Shown piece by piece: positions 1-5,493 of a stretch of DNA of 5,493 bases. The position numbers were made by a program, and so were the translations under genes. Positions within the stretch are counted from its first letter, which is position 1. Each line of letters opens with the position of its first letter. This stretch comes from Bdellovibrionales bacterium (GTDB taxonomy: Bacteria; Bdellovibrionota; Bdellovibrionia; Bdellovibrionales; UBA1609): the NCBI GenBank assembly GCA_027451425.1, contig DAIDJH010000134.1, forward strand, positions 1 through 5,493. Reading direction: 5' to 3'. The notes beneath the pieces are model-generated. The model was not told where the DNA came from, did not search any database, and was given only the letters and a program-made list of their open reading frames with translations.

Positions 1-273
1 GTTGGCCACGTTGGCACACGCTACCAGCAAGACCAGAGCGATGGATCCCATGAGGACCCACAGGACGTTGCCGATATCGCCGACGACGTCTTTCTTCAGC
101 GAGTGAAGGTCGGGCGTGAAGTGGGCCTGCTCGAAAAGCGCCGCGCTGAAGCCCTCCGGAGGCGGAAAGCTGCGAATGGCGATAGGGATCAGGCGAGCAA
201 GGTCGGCATCGGCCTGCTGCAGCGTGACTCCCGGCTTGAGGCACCAGAGTTGAAGTTCATCGACGCATCCGAA
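1..273 (-). pseudogene. Fragment of MacB/FtsX-type (ADOP-like) ABC transporter permease, N-terminus missing, runs off left edge
   Basis: The minus strand is open for 91 codons, from just after a TAA at 276-274 down to position 1. The translation contains CLKPGVTLQQADADLARLIP (codons 11-30), then KKDVVGDIGNVLWVLMGS and the start of a membrane helix ending VLLVACANVAN. This pattern (LKPGVTLxQAxADL, DVVGDIxxVLWVLMG, ACANVAN) is typical of the end of the periplasmic core domain and second membrane helix of MacB-like permeases, notably the duplicated orphan permeases common in Acidobacteria. A complete protein would have about 200 or more residues before this point (first membrane helix and most of the periplasmic domain). 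Here the frame meets TAA, then TGA at 321-319, with no start and no matching upstream sequence, so it reads as a 5'-truncated remnant. The C-terminal half lies outside the window. An assembly join could give the same picture. Family assignment is firm; pseudogene status is inferred. Confidence 0.7.
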
Positions 274-407
274 TTACCGGACGCCACCACTGTAGTACTG
301 TTCGGGGCGCTCGCGGGATCAGTCCATTGAACTGCCGAGTCGCCGACAGCCTCCGCGCACGCACAAGCGCCAACTGTAAGAACCATTACAACCGCCAACA
401 GTCTCAT
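189..407 (-). CDS. Doubtful small ORF with signal-peptide-like start
   Basis: A 72-codon minus-strand frame starts at ATG 407-405. Its N-terminus, MRLLAVVMVLTVGACACAEA, looks like a short signal peptide. The rest is Ser/Thr/Asn-rich and matches nothing I know. An upstream in-frame ATG at 482 would give 97 residues, but neither start has a visible Shine-Dalgarno sequence. The 3' third overlaps, in another frame, the well-supported permease fragment, so that part is almost certainly not real coding. It could be the front end of an exported protein fused by deletion to the permease remnant, or simply a chance frame in GC-rich DNA. Low confidence. Confidence 0.15.
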   Translation of the reverse strand: MRLLAVVMVLTVGACACAEAVGDSAVQWTDPASAPNSTTVVASGNSDASMNFNSGASSRESRCSRPMPTLLA

Positions 408-537
408 GTCGGCATCAAACAATAATAGTGCAGTTCGGTCAACGAGGTGAACTTCCACATATGAGGTAATTATGAACATCATGGTTACTTAACAATTACT
501 CTCCTCCATATTTTTCATACGCTTTTTTAAAGCAAGC

Positions 538-568
538 ACATGGCATGACCGTTGCAAATACGCCATGT
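538..568. repeat. 7-bp inverted repeat, possible operator
   Basis: ACATGGC (538-544) is matched exactly by its reverse complement GCCATGT (562-568), with 17 bases between. Arm centres are 24 bases apart, a little over two helical turns, which would suit a dimeric regulator bound on one face. It overlaps the possible -35 element at 552-557 and lies about 100 bases before the first operon gene. A 7-bp perfect match at this spacing can also occur by chance. Confidence 0.3.
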
Positions 569-583
569 CGGACGTGTTAATTA
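552..583 (+). promoter_or_regulatory. Possible sigma-70-type promoter for the operon
   Basis: TTGCAA (552-557) resembles a -35 box. The AT-rich TGTTAATTA (575-583), at about 17-20 bases spacing, could hold a weak -10 such as TAATTA. This would leave a 5' leader of about 70-80 bases before the lipoprotein start. The match is modest and was found by eye. It is supported only by lying in the sole AT-rich stretch upstream of the operon. Confidence 0.25.
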
Positions 584-652
584 TTTTTCGCGTGAGGCAA
601 CGGCAGGCCAAAGATTTGGCGTGCGGCCAGCGACCTGAGGGGCTTTGCGCAG

Positions 653-658
653 AGGAGA
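653..658 (+). promoter_or_regulatory. Ribosome binding site of the lipoprotein gene
   Basis: AGGAGA lies 6 bases before the ATG at 665. It is a good Shine-Dalgarno match at normal spacing and, with the signal peptide that follows, it fixes this start. Confidence 0.75.
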
Positions 659-664
659 AAAGTT

Positions 665-2401
665 ATGAAGAGTACAAGTCTAGTGGTGGGCACCGCTATA
701 GTCCTCCTGTTTGGATGCGCGCCCCGCTCACATTCCACAAAAAATCAAGCTCCCCCGAGCAGCACCACCGCAAACCACAGCCCGCCAACCAAAAATTCGC
801 AGGCAGACCAGACTCAAACGTCAAATCCTACGCGAGGCGGACTCCTCACCCCTATTTCTGTTACGGCTGCGGTGATTGGAGCGCAGGCAAGACTTGGCGA
901 AATTCCAAACGATATCCCTCCCGCCACCGCCATCAATACAAAGGGCGGCCGCCTGCTCGTTGGGTACTTAAGGGGTACGTTCTCTGGCGAGTCCGTGGTC
1001 GATCAGATTTTTGAATCGGAAAAATCGGCACCCTACCGATTGGCTGAAATCTCCGCAGCCATCGTAAAACTGCGCAATGCCGGTCAATTCACAGCCGAAG
1101 ATGAAGACAAAGTACAGTTGCTCCAAACAGCGGTGAACAAGCGTCTGATTCAAACAATTAGTTATCATGAAAAAATGGATCGATGGATCAAGTATGGAGT
1201 ATCAGCCGGTTTGGGAGTTGTCGCCGGATTTTATGCGCCTGAGCTTATCGATGCCGGCAGCGGCGTACTCGAGTCCCCGATCGTACAAGGTCCCAAAAAC
1301 GTCATCACAAAAGGCTGGGAGGCTTTCGTTAATGGTGTTAAACGTAGCTATAAATTTGGCTATGACACAACCACCTCACTTTTTAGACGCGGTGGTAAAG
1401 TTGCAGCCGAAGAAGCCGCAACAGCAGCTGGCGAGAGAGTTGTCGGAGAAGAAGTGGTTCAAACTGCGGATCAAGCGGCAGCGCCGACCGCCGCACAAGC
1501 CGAAGAAACCGCAGCGGCGGAAGCAGCTGTTGATCAAGCCGCGCAAGAATCAAGACCCGAAACTACCGACGATCTCGCCGGTACTGTGGGCGAAGGCGCT
1601 GATGAGACTCAAGAAGTGCCTTCACTCACTGAAACTGTCACCCAACCCAGTCAACCAGGCGAATCGGCTGCATCTCCTAAAGAGTCAGCCACAACACCCA
1701 AAGCTAAATCGAGTTTATATAGTCGGATTATGGGAACTTATAAATCACGCATTAACCGCCTAACGCCTGAGGAAGTCGTCGTGCGGGATGTGGCGCGTGC
1801 ACTGAGCTCTCCGGAATTGGCTCGTGGGTTTGAAGTGATTCGCGTCCCCGACGAACAACTCGCTGCCATAAAAACACTGAAGTTCAGTCGCACCGGCGTC
1901 CCGGGTTTTCGAATGAATCAAATGGAAAACAGTTCATTCTTGACTGTTCGAACCGCCGCCAAAGACGGTTACGAGTACTTTTACGTGAGAGGCCGTGCGA
2001 TCGAAACGATTACCGACGATGGACGTAAAATTGTCACGTCAGGCCCCACCATTATCAACATAGCTGCCAATCGCATGCGTGGATGGGCAAATGACACCGT
2101 CGGCTTTTTTAAGAACAGCGCAAGCAAAGTAAAAAGTGCGACTTTAAATTCGCAGGTCGTTCAAGCGCTCACAAGCCAAGCCGGCCAGCGCTGGATTCAA
2201 TCGACAGCTGTTGGTGGCGCGACAAGCATGTTGACCCTGTGGGCATTGAACCCCATCGATACGCGCTACTTAACAGTCAACGATTATTTACTCGCACTCT
2301 CTAAAAAAGGAATAAACTTAAATGATTTCCCTGACGAATTGCGGACGGAACTGCAAAACGAAGCGAAAGTCCCCCAAAAATTGGCTCAACCGGTCGATTA
2401 G
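665..2401 (+). CDS. Large exported lipoprotein of unknown function (578 aa)
   Basis: First gene of the operon; family not recognised. The N-terminus MKSTSLVVGTAIVLLFGCAP is a lipoprotein signal peptide: basic start, hydrophobic core, and lipobox L15-F16-G17 with Cys18 as the lipidated residue. Ala19 follows instead of Asp, which favours outer-membrane sorting if E. coli rules apply. Residues 20-58 are a Ser/Thr/Pro/Gln/Asn-rich tether. Residues 59-240 form a first folded region with a hydrophobic Gly/Ala helix near 176-195 (VSAGLGVVAGFY). Residues 245-350 are a low-complexity Ala/Glu/Gln then Pro/Ser/Thr/Glu-rich linker, partly helical and partly disordered. Residues 350-470 look mixed alpha/beta, with predicted strands around EYFYVRG and KIVTSGPTIINI. 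A hydrophobic stretch near 511-530 precedes the C-terminus. Cys18 is the only cysteine. The end overlaps the next gene by 80 bases if that gene starts at 2322. The coding call is strong; the function is unknown. Confidence 0.9.
   Translation: MKSTSLVVGTAIVLLFGCAPRSHSTKNQAPPSSTTANHSPPTKNSQADQTQTSNPTRGGLLTPISVTAAVIGAQARLGEIPNDIPPATAINTKGGRLLVGYLRGTFSGESVVDQIFESEKSAPYRLAEISAAIVKLRNAGQFTAEDEDKVQLLQTAVNKRLIQTISYHEKMDRWIKYGVSAGLGVVAGFYAPELIDAGSGVLESPIVQGPKNVITKGWEAFVNGVKRSYKFGYDTTTSLFRRGGKVAAEEAATAAGERVVGEEVVQTADQAAAPTAAQAEETAAAEAAVDQAAQESRPETTDDLAGTVGEGADETQEVPSLTETVTQPSQPGESAASPKESATTPKAKSSLYSRIMGTYKSRINRLTPEEVVVRDVARALSSPELARGFEVIRVPDEQLAAIKTLKFSRTGVPGFRMNQMENSSFLTVRTAAKDGYEYFYVRGRAIETITDDGRKIVTSGPTIINIAANRMRGWANDTVGFFKNSASKVKSATLNSQVVQALTSQAGQRWIQSTAVGGATSMLTLWALNPIDTRYLTVNDYLLALSKKGINLNDFPDELRTELQNEAKVPQKLAQPVD
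2308..2312 (+). promoter_or_regulatory. Ribosome binding site supporting the upstream start of the second gene
   Basis: AGGAA lies 9 bases before the ATG at 2322, inside the lipoprotein gene. The rival start at 2412 has only AAGGG 3 bases away (2404-2408), which is too close. This favours 2322 despite the long gene overlap. Confidence 0.45.
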
Positions 2402-3521
2402 ACAAGGGCTCATGGCGCTGATGACACTGACGATAGGAGCACAGACGGCATTCGGTGGAGAGGCAGCAGGTATGCAAACGGATCGCGAAATTCAAACGCT
2501 CGAAACGTACCTGCGAATTCGCGATGGCGTGGCACCCTCCACCGATATTGGCGTGATACACAAAGCCTTTGATAATTACTGGAGCTCGCTACTCTACACC
2601 GACAAAATCACGAATGAACTGTCAAGTCATTCAGCCAATTGTGAACGATTTAACAAACTGTATTCAGTGATTGGCGGCCAATTGGTCGAATATTATGGGC
2701 AACTGATCTCCCCACAGATTTGGTTGGCCGACCGCGGAGCGGCTTTCGCGCTCAAACAAAATATCGAAGGCCGCCTCTACACGCTCAAACTTTTCGAAAC
2801 GGCGCTTTTCAGCTTGGCCCTCTCAGGCAATGAAGGCGGCATTTCGGAACTTGACCCTTTGGCGAAAGAATATTGCGTCACCAATGGGCGACAGAATTGG
2901 TTGTCGGCGTTGGTGACTACTCACAACGATTTGCAAATTCTCCACGAAACCGTTTTTGGTCTTCGCAGCGCCACGGACTTTAACAGTTCGGCTGATATCG
3001 TGAGACGGTTGGGCGAGAAGGCTCAACGGCGCCATCGTATCGAACGCATCGCATGGAACGTCAGTGAATTGGCCGGCTCGATTGTTCTCTGGTTCAAAGG
3101 CATAGCACCGGTTCTAAGGCGAGCCTCGGCTGATGTTGAATCGCCCGCCCTTCGCTTTGTAATTTCGGTGGCGGCGGTGGCCGCGTATTCCGTCGCATTT
3201 ACGAAATTTGACAGCGAAGCTTCGAAACACCTCCCGTTTTTACAACCGGGTCCTTCACTCAAAGGGATGACGCTTTCGAAGTGGAATTCACTTATCTCGA
3301 AAGGCGAGGAGGTCACGCGAACCAAGCTCAACTCACCACGACTCTATTTTGCCTATCTAAAGTTGATCGCAGTTTTGGATCGGCAAGCGGCATACGGTTT
3401 TCTCATCCAAAATCAAAACTTTTTAGCCGGGATGGAGAAAAAGTACGGCTCTATCGATACGGCATTGATTCATTTAAAGGAGGAACAGGAAAATGAAACC
3501 ATTAATCAACGGACGGGCTAA
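2322..3521 (+). CDS. Exported helical protein of unknown function (399 aa)
   Basis: Second operon gene; family not recognised. From ATG 2322 the protein has an unusually long, basic n-region (KTKRK at 12-16, then RSIRQG), a hydrophobic core LMALMTLTIGA (30-40) and a likely cleavage near QTAFG|GEA (about residue 45). From the alternative ATG at 2412 the signal peptide would be MALMTLTIGAQTAFG with no positive charge, and the gene would begin 10 bases after the lipoprotein stop. I prefer 2322 for its basic n-region and better ribosome site, but the 80-base overlap is long and the point is open. The mature part looks mostly helical. Only two cysteines are left after cleavage (C107, C185), which could form a disulfide. 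Hydrophobic helices near 249-267 and 278-293 might dip into or span a membrane. The C-terminus is charged (KEEQENE). Its end overlaps the third gene by 29 bases, suggesting translational coupling. Confidence 0.85.
   Translation: MISLTNCGRNCKTKRKSPKNWLNRSIRQGLMALMTLTIGAQTAFGGEAAGMQTDREIQTLETYLRIRDGVAPSTDIGVIHKAFDNYWSSLLYTDKITNELSSHSANCERFNKLYSVIGGQLVEYYGQLISPQIWLADRGAAFALKQNIEGRLYTLKLFETALFSLALSGNEGGISELDPLAKEYCVTNGRQNWLSALVTTHNDLQILHETVFGLRSATDFNSSADIVRRLGEKAQRRHRIERIAWNVSELAGSIVLWFKGIAPVLRRASADVESPALRFVISVAAVAAYSVAFTKFDSEASKHLPFLQPGPSLKGMTLSKWNSLISKGEEVTRTKLNSPRLYFAYLKLIAVLDRQAAYGFLIQNQNFLAGMEKKYGSIDTALIHLKEEQENETINQRTG
3476..3485 (+). promoter_or_regulatory. Strong ribosome binding site of the third gene
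   Basis: AAAGGAGGAA is a near-ideal Shine-Dalgarno sequence lying inside the end of the second gene. Its GGAGG core ends 9 bases before ATG 3493. It confirms that start and implies efficient internal initiation within the operon. Confidence 0.75.
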
Positions 3522-4698
3522 AATCCCGCTAATAGCGACCAGTTTGACTCTTGCTACTGGCCTGATGATGTCGGTTGGAATCGCAAACGCGATTGAACCG
3601 GTGTCTCCCAGCTCCACAGAAGTTCAAGCGCAAGTCGGTCAACGCATACAACAGCTCACTCGCGGTGACGCCGAGTATTCGAAGGAATTGCAATACCGGA
3701 TTCAGGATAGCTTCGGTGTGACCGCGTCTTGTGGAGACGAAATCTTCTCGACGCAGGCGAAAAATCTTGATTGCGTCCAAGGTTTGCAAAATCTTGAATT
3801 GGCCCTGTCGCAACTTGATTCGGACGCGCAGCGACTCGTCCGCGAAGTTTATATTCAGATCAGTGACTCCGCACAGTGGGGCGGTCTCACCTACTCAGAT
3901 CAAGAGTTGGCAATTCCGTTTCAGGCCCCGCCAAATGTGATGGCTGAGTTCATTAATAAAGAGGTCAAACTGTTAAACAATGTCAACCTCGCCGATGTTC
4001 GAAAGGACAATAACGTTGCCGCCCATAAAATCGAGAGCAAATATTTCGTACGCGTCAGTTCAGCTCCCGATTTACAGCCTATCGTTTATCACGATGGCCT
4101 CGAGAGACTCAATTTTGCGCTCGCGACACTTTTCGTGAAAGATGCTCCAAGCCCGGAAGAAGCGGCCAAGCTAGGGTTTGATCGCGTGATTCTCGGTACG
4201 CAAAATAGAAACCTTTACGAAGATGAAGGTGAATTGCGCACGGAACTCAATGCGACAGACAGTCCTGTCGAAATGCAGCTGCGAATGATCAGCCAAATTG
4301 CCCAACCCAAATCCCATTGGTACGAACATTTGGATCCGAGCAAATTAAGCGGCAGCTCATACACGTGGGAGCATATCTCTAAATTTCGCGATAACCGTCG
4401 GCAAGCCCGCGAGGCACTGGAGTGGTTGGAAGAAAACGCACCGCAGATGCATGTGACTTGCAACTTGAAGTCCAGCGAGCGCTACTCCATCGATATGGCA
4501 AAGTGTGAACGGGGCGTGACAATGATCCAACACACCATCGCTAAATATCAGTTAACCGATCGGACACCGGCGTTTCAAAACCTCATTGTCGGCTCTCTGT
4601 GGTTCAGTTCGGTGCTCCCACAAAAATATCGAGACGCCATGCTAATTAAATACAATGCAAGTGAGAAGACTGTTTACCGTGCTCTCGTACAGAAATAG
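3493..4698 (+). CDS. Exported protein with paired cysteines and a threefold internal motif (401 aa)
   Basis: Third operon gene; family not recognised. A signal peptide is clear: basic residues K2, R8 and K10, a hydrophobic core over about 11-30, and an A-N-A cleavage site after residue 33. The mature protein has exactly four cysteines in two pairs, C80/C94 and C323/C338, with 13 and 14 residues between. Both pairs share a layout: VT shortly before the first Cys, and the second Cys followed by x-x-G-[LV] and a helix (DCVQGLQNLELAL at 93-105; KCERGVTMI at 337-345). A third copy without cysteines, YHDGLERLNFALATL, lies at 199-213. The protein may therefore be built from three related modules, two held by disulfides, which suits the periplasm or cell surface. 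It starts 29 bases inside the second gene with a strong ribosome site and ends 5 bases before the GTPase gene. No catalytic motif was seen. Confidence 0.9.
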   Translation: MKPLINGRAKIPLIATSLTLATGLMMSVGIANAIEPVSPSSTEVQAQVGQRIQQLTRGDAEYSKELQYRIQDSFGVTASCGDEIFSTQAKNLDCVQGLQNLELALSQLDSDAQRLVREVYIQISDSAQWGGLTYSDQELAIPFQAPPNVMAEFINKEVKLLNNVNLADVRKDNNVAAHKIESKYFVRVSSAPDLQPIVYHDGLERLNFALATLFVKDAPSPEEAAKLGFDRVILGTQNRNLYEDEGELRTELNATDSPVEMQLRMISQIAQPKSHWYEHLDPSKLSGSSYTWEHISKFRDNRRQAREALEWLEENAPQMHVTCNLKSSERYSIDMAKCERGVTMIQHTIAKYQLTDRTPAFQNLIVGSLWFSSVLPQKYRDAMLIKYNASEKTVYRALVQK

Positions 4699-4703
4699 GA
4701 ATT

Positions 4704-5493
4704 ATGAACCGATTAATATATCTGCTCGTTTGTCTATTCTTGATAGACGGGCAGATGGCGAGCGCCATCAGACTCATCCCATGGAAGAAGTCGTCCAACG
4801 AATGTACGACGTTTCTACTGCCAGAGCCACGCGACGCGAAGTTGACTTCAAACGAAGCCTTGCTCACATTGATAAACGACTCACCGGCGCTCGTAAAACG
4901 GATGGGTCGCGAAGACAACCCCCCGGCTTGGTCGAAACTTTTAAATGACTATTTAATCCCGGCACGACGATCACACTCCGACGAACTCGCTATCGCATTT
5001 TATGGGCCGGGCAACTCCGGAAAATCCACGATATTGAACTCTCTCGTCAAGCAAACAGCGGTTTCAAAAATTGACTTTTCTGAAGGTACGACAACTTCTC
5101 GCCCTATTTTTCTTGTGAATTCGGCGCTCGCACAGGGCCCAATTCTGACTCAGCGTTTTGGCCGCAATCTGATCCCCTGGCAGTCGCCCACTATGGCCGT
5201 GCAATCCGGCCCGCCGGTCGTATTTCGAATTCAAAAATTCTACAAGCACCTCATTATGATCGACGCGCCCTCAAACGATATTGTTCGCTTCCATGACACA
5301 GCCGCATTGGCCGTGCGTTGGGCCGATATCATCGCCTATGTCTTTACCTACACGAACTACCGAAATGAACTAAATTTGAGAAGTTTACGCGACACTTTTC
5401 AACAAGTTGGCAACAAGCCCGTCATCATAATCTACCGCGCGCCCTCGTCGATGCCAAAGCGCGATGCATTTGCACATATGCAAGAAATTGCAA
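4704..5493 (+). CDS. Dynamin-like P-loop GTPase with signal peptide, partial (first 263 aa)
   Basis: Fourth operon gene, cut by the right edge. Its N-terminus, MNRLIYLLVCLFLIDGQMAS followed by A21, has all parts of a Sec signal peptide: R3, an 11-residue hydrophobic core, and A-S-A cleavage near residue 21. After a linker (22-94) comes a GTPase fold. Walker A/G1 is GPGNSGKST (101-109). The dynamin-like switch I is GTTTSRP (128-134). A G3-like strand HLIMIDAPS has D187 but Ser190 where DxxG needs Gly. Next comes the ADIIAYVFTYTN strand (207-218), then the strand where G4 is expected, KPVIIIYRAP, with YRAP (244-247) in place of NKxD. Nucleotide binding is likely, but guanine selectivity and hydrolysis are doubtful. 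Dynamin-like proteins remodel membranes, but any such role here is inference. A cleaved export signal is odd because GTP is not expected in the periplasm. The segment could instead be a membrane anchor, or translation could begin at M18 (4755), giving a cytosolic protein. AGGA only 3 bases before 4704 is a weak ribosome site, so stop-start coupling to the previous gene is likely. Confidence 0.88.
   Translation, partial: MNRLIYLLVCLFLIDGQMASAIRLIPWKKSSNECTTFLLPEPRDAKLTSNEALLTLINDSPALVKRMGREDNPPAWSKLLNDYLIPARRSHSDELAIAFYGPGNSGKSTILNSLVKQTAVSKIDFSEGTTTSRPIFLVNSALAQGPILTQRFGRNLIPWQSPTMAVQSGPPVVFRIQKFYKHLIMIDAPSNDIVRFHDTAALAVRWADIIAYVFTYTNYRNELNLRSLRDTFQQVGNKPVIIIYRAPSSMPKRDAFAHMQEIA

Larger units (their letters stand above)
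277..664. other. Gene-poor interval upstream of the operon
   Basis: No well-supported gene lies between the permease remnant and the lipoprotein. Base composition falls from about 63% GC over 1-240 to about 35% over 421-540 (hand counts), then rises to about 50% in the operon. The right half carries the inverted repeat and possible promoter listed separately, plus a small hairpin-like GCTTT-TTT-AAAGC at 521-533. That hairpin is too weak to call a terminator. The plus-strand frame starting at 565 continues into the lipoprotein gene in another frame and is not a gene. Confidence 0.5.

Noticed and set aside
103..330. 75-codon plus-strand frame at the left end
   Set aside because: It lies opposite the permease fragment, which has clear family motifs on the minus strand, and shows no recognisable features of its own.
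521..533. GCTTT-TTT-AAAGC hairpin as a terminator
   Set aside because: A 5-bp, mostly A/T stem with a 3-base loop and no following T-run is too weak for an intrinsic terminator.
565..1014. 149-codon plus-strand frame crossing the lipoprotein start
   Set aside because: It overlaps the lipoprotein gene in another frame, has no ribosome site, and its translation is basic and His/Arg/Pro-rich, as out-of-frame readings usually are.
1167..1763. 198-codon plus-strand frame inside the lipoprotein gene
   Set aside because: It is an out-of-frame shadow over the Ala/Glu-rich linker. The Lys/Gln/Pro-rich product follows from that repetitive composition, and the lipoprotein frame has the signal peptide and ribosome site.
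4655..4948. 97-codon plus-strand frame across the third/fourth gene junction
   Set aside because: It overlaps both genes out of frame; the fourth gene's frame leads into an unmistakable P-loop GTPase domain.
1..5493. CRISPR arrays, tRNA or rRNA genes, insertion-sequence ends
   Set aside because: I saw no regularly spaced direct repeats, no tRNA-like cloverleaf with CCA-proximal motifs, no rRNA signature and no transposase motifs on either strand.

Overview
The window looks like Gram-negative bacterial DNA of roughly 50% GC. A lipoprotein with a lipobox and three further products with Sec-type signal peptides imply a cell with a periplasm and outer membrane. Gene style (tightly packed, overlapping, exported proteins of unknown family) would fit a predatory or environmental proteobacterium-like lineage such as Bdellovibrionota. 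That placement is a guess; nothing here is a taxonomic marker.

Layout. (1) Positions 1-273, minus strand: a piece of a MacB/FtsX-type ABC transporter permease of the ADOP kind. It is cut off by the left edge and lacks its N-terminal part. It sits in DNA of about 63% GC (counted by hand over 1-240), clearly richer than the rest. (2) Positions 277-664: no convincing gene. This includes an AT-rich stretch (about 35% GC over 421-540), a 7-bp inverted repeat (538-568) and a possible promoter. (3) Positions 665 to the right edge: four genes in a row on the plus strand. They are a 578-residue lipoprotein, a 399-residue helical exported protein, a 401-residue exported protein with paired cysteines, and the first 263 residues of a dynamin-like P-loop GTPase. 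Genes 1/2 and 2/3 overlap and 3/4 are 5 bases apart, so they very probably form one translationally coupled operon.

None of the first three operon proteins is recognised. The fourth shows a Walker A motif (GPGNSGKS) and a dynamin-style switch I (GTTTSRP) behind what reads as a signal peptide. Its G3 motif is altered (DAPS) and its G4 motif is missing (YRAP in place of NKxD). A GTPase routed to the envelope with an altered base-recognition motif, co-transcribed with three exported partners, is the most unusual thing here and may be an undescribed envelope system. Its function cannot be read from sequence alone.
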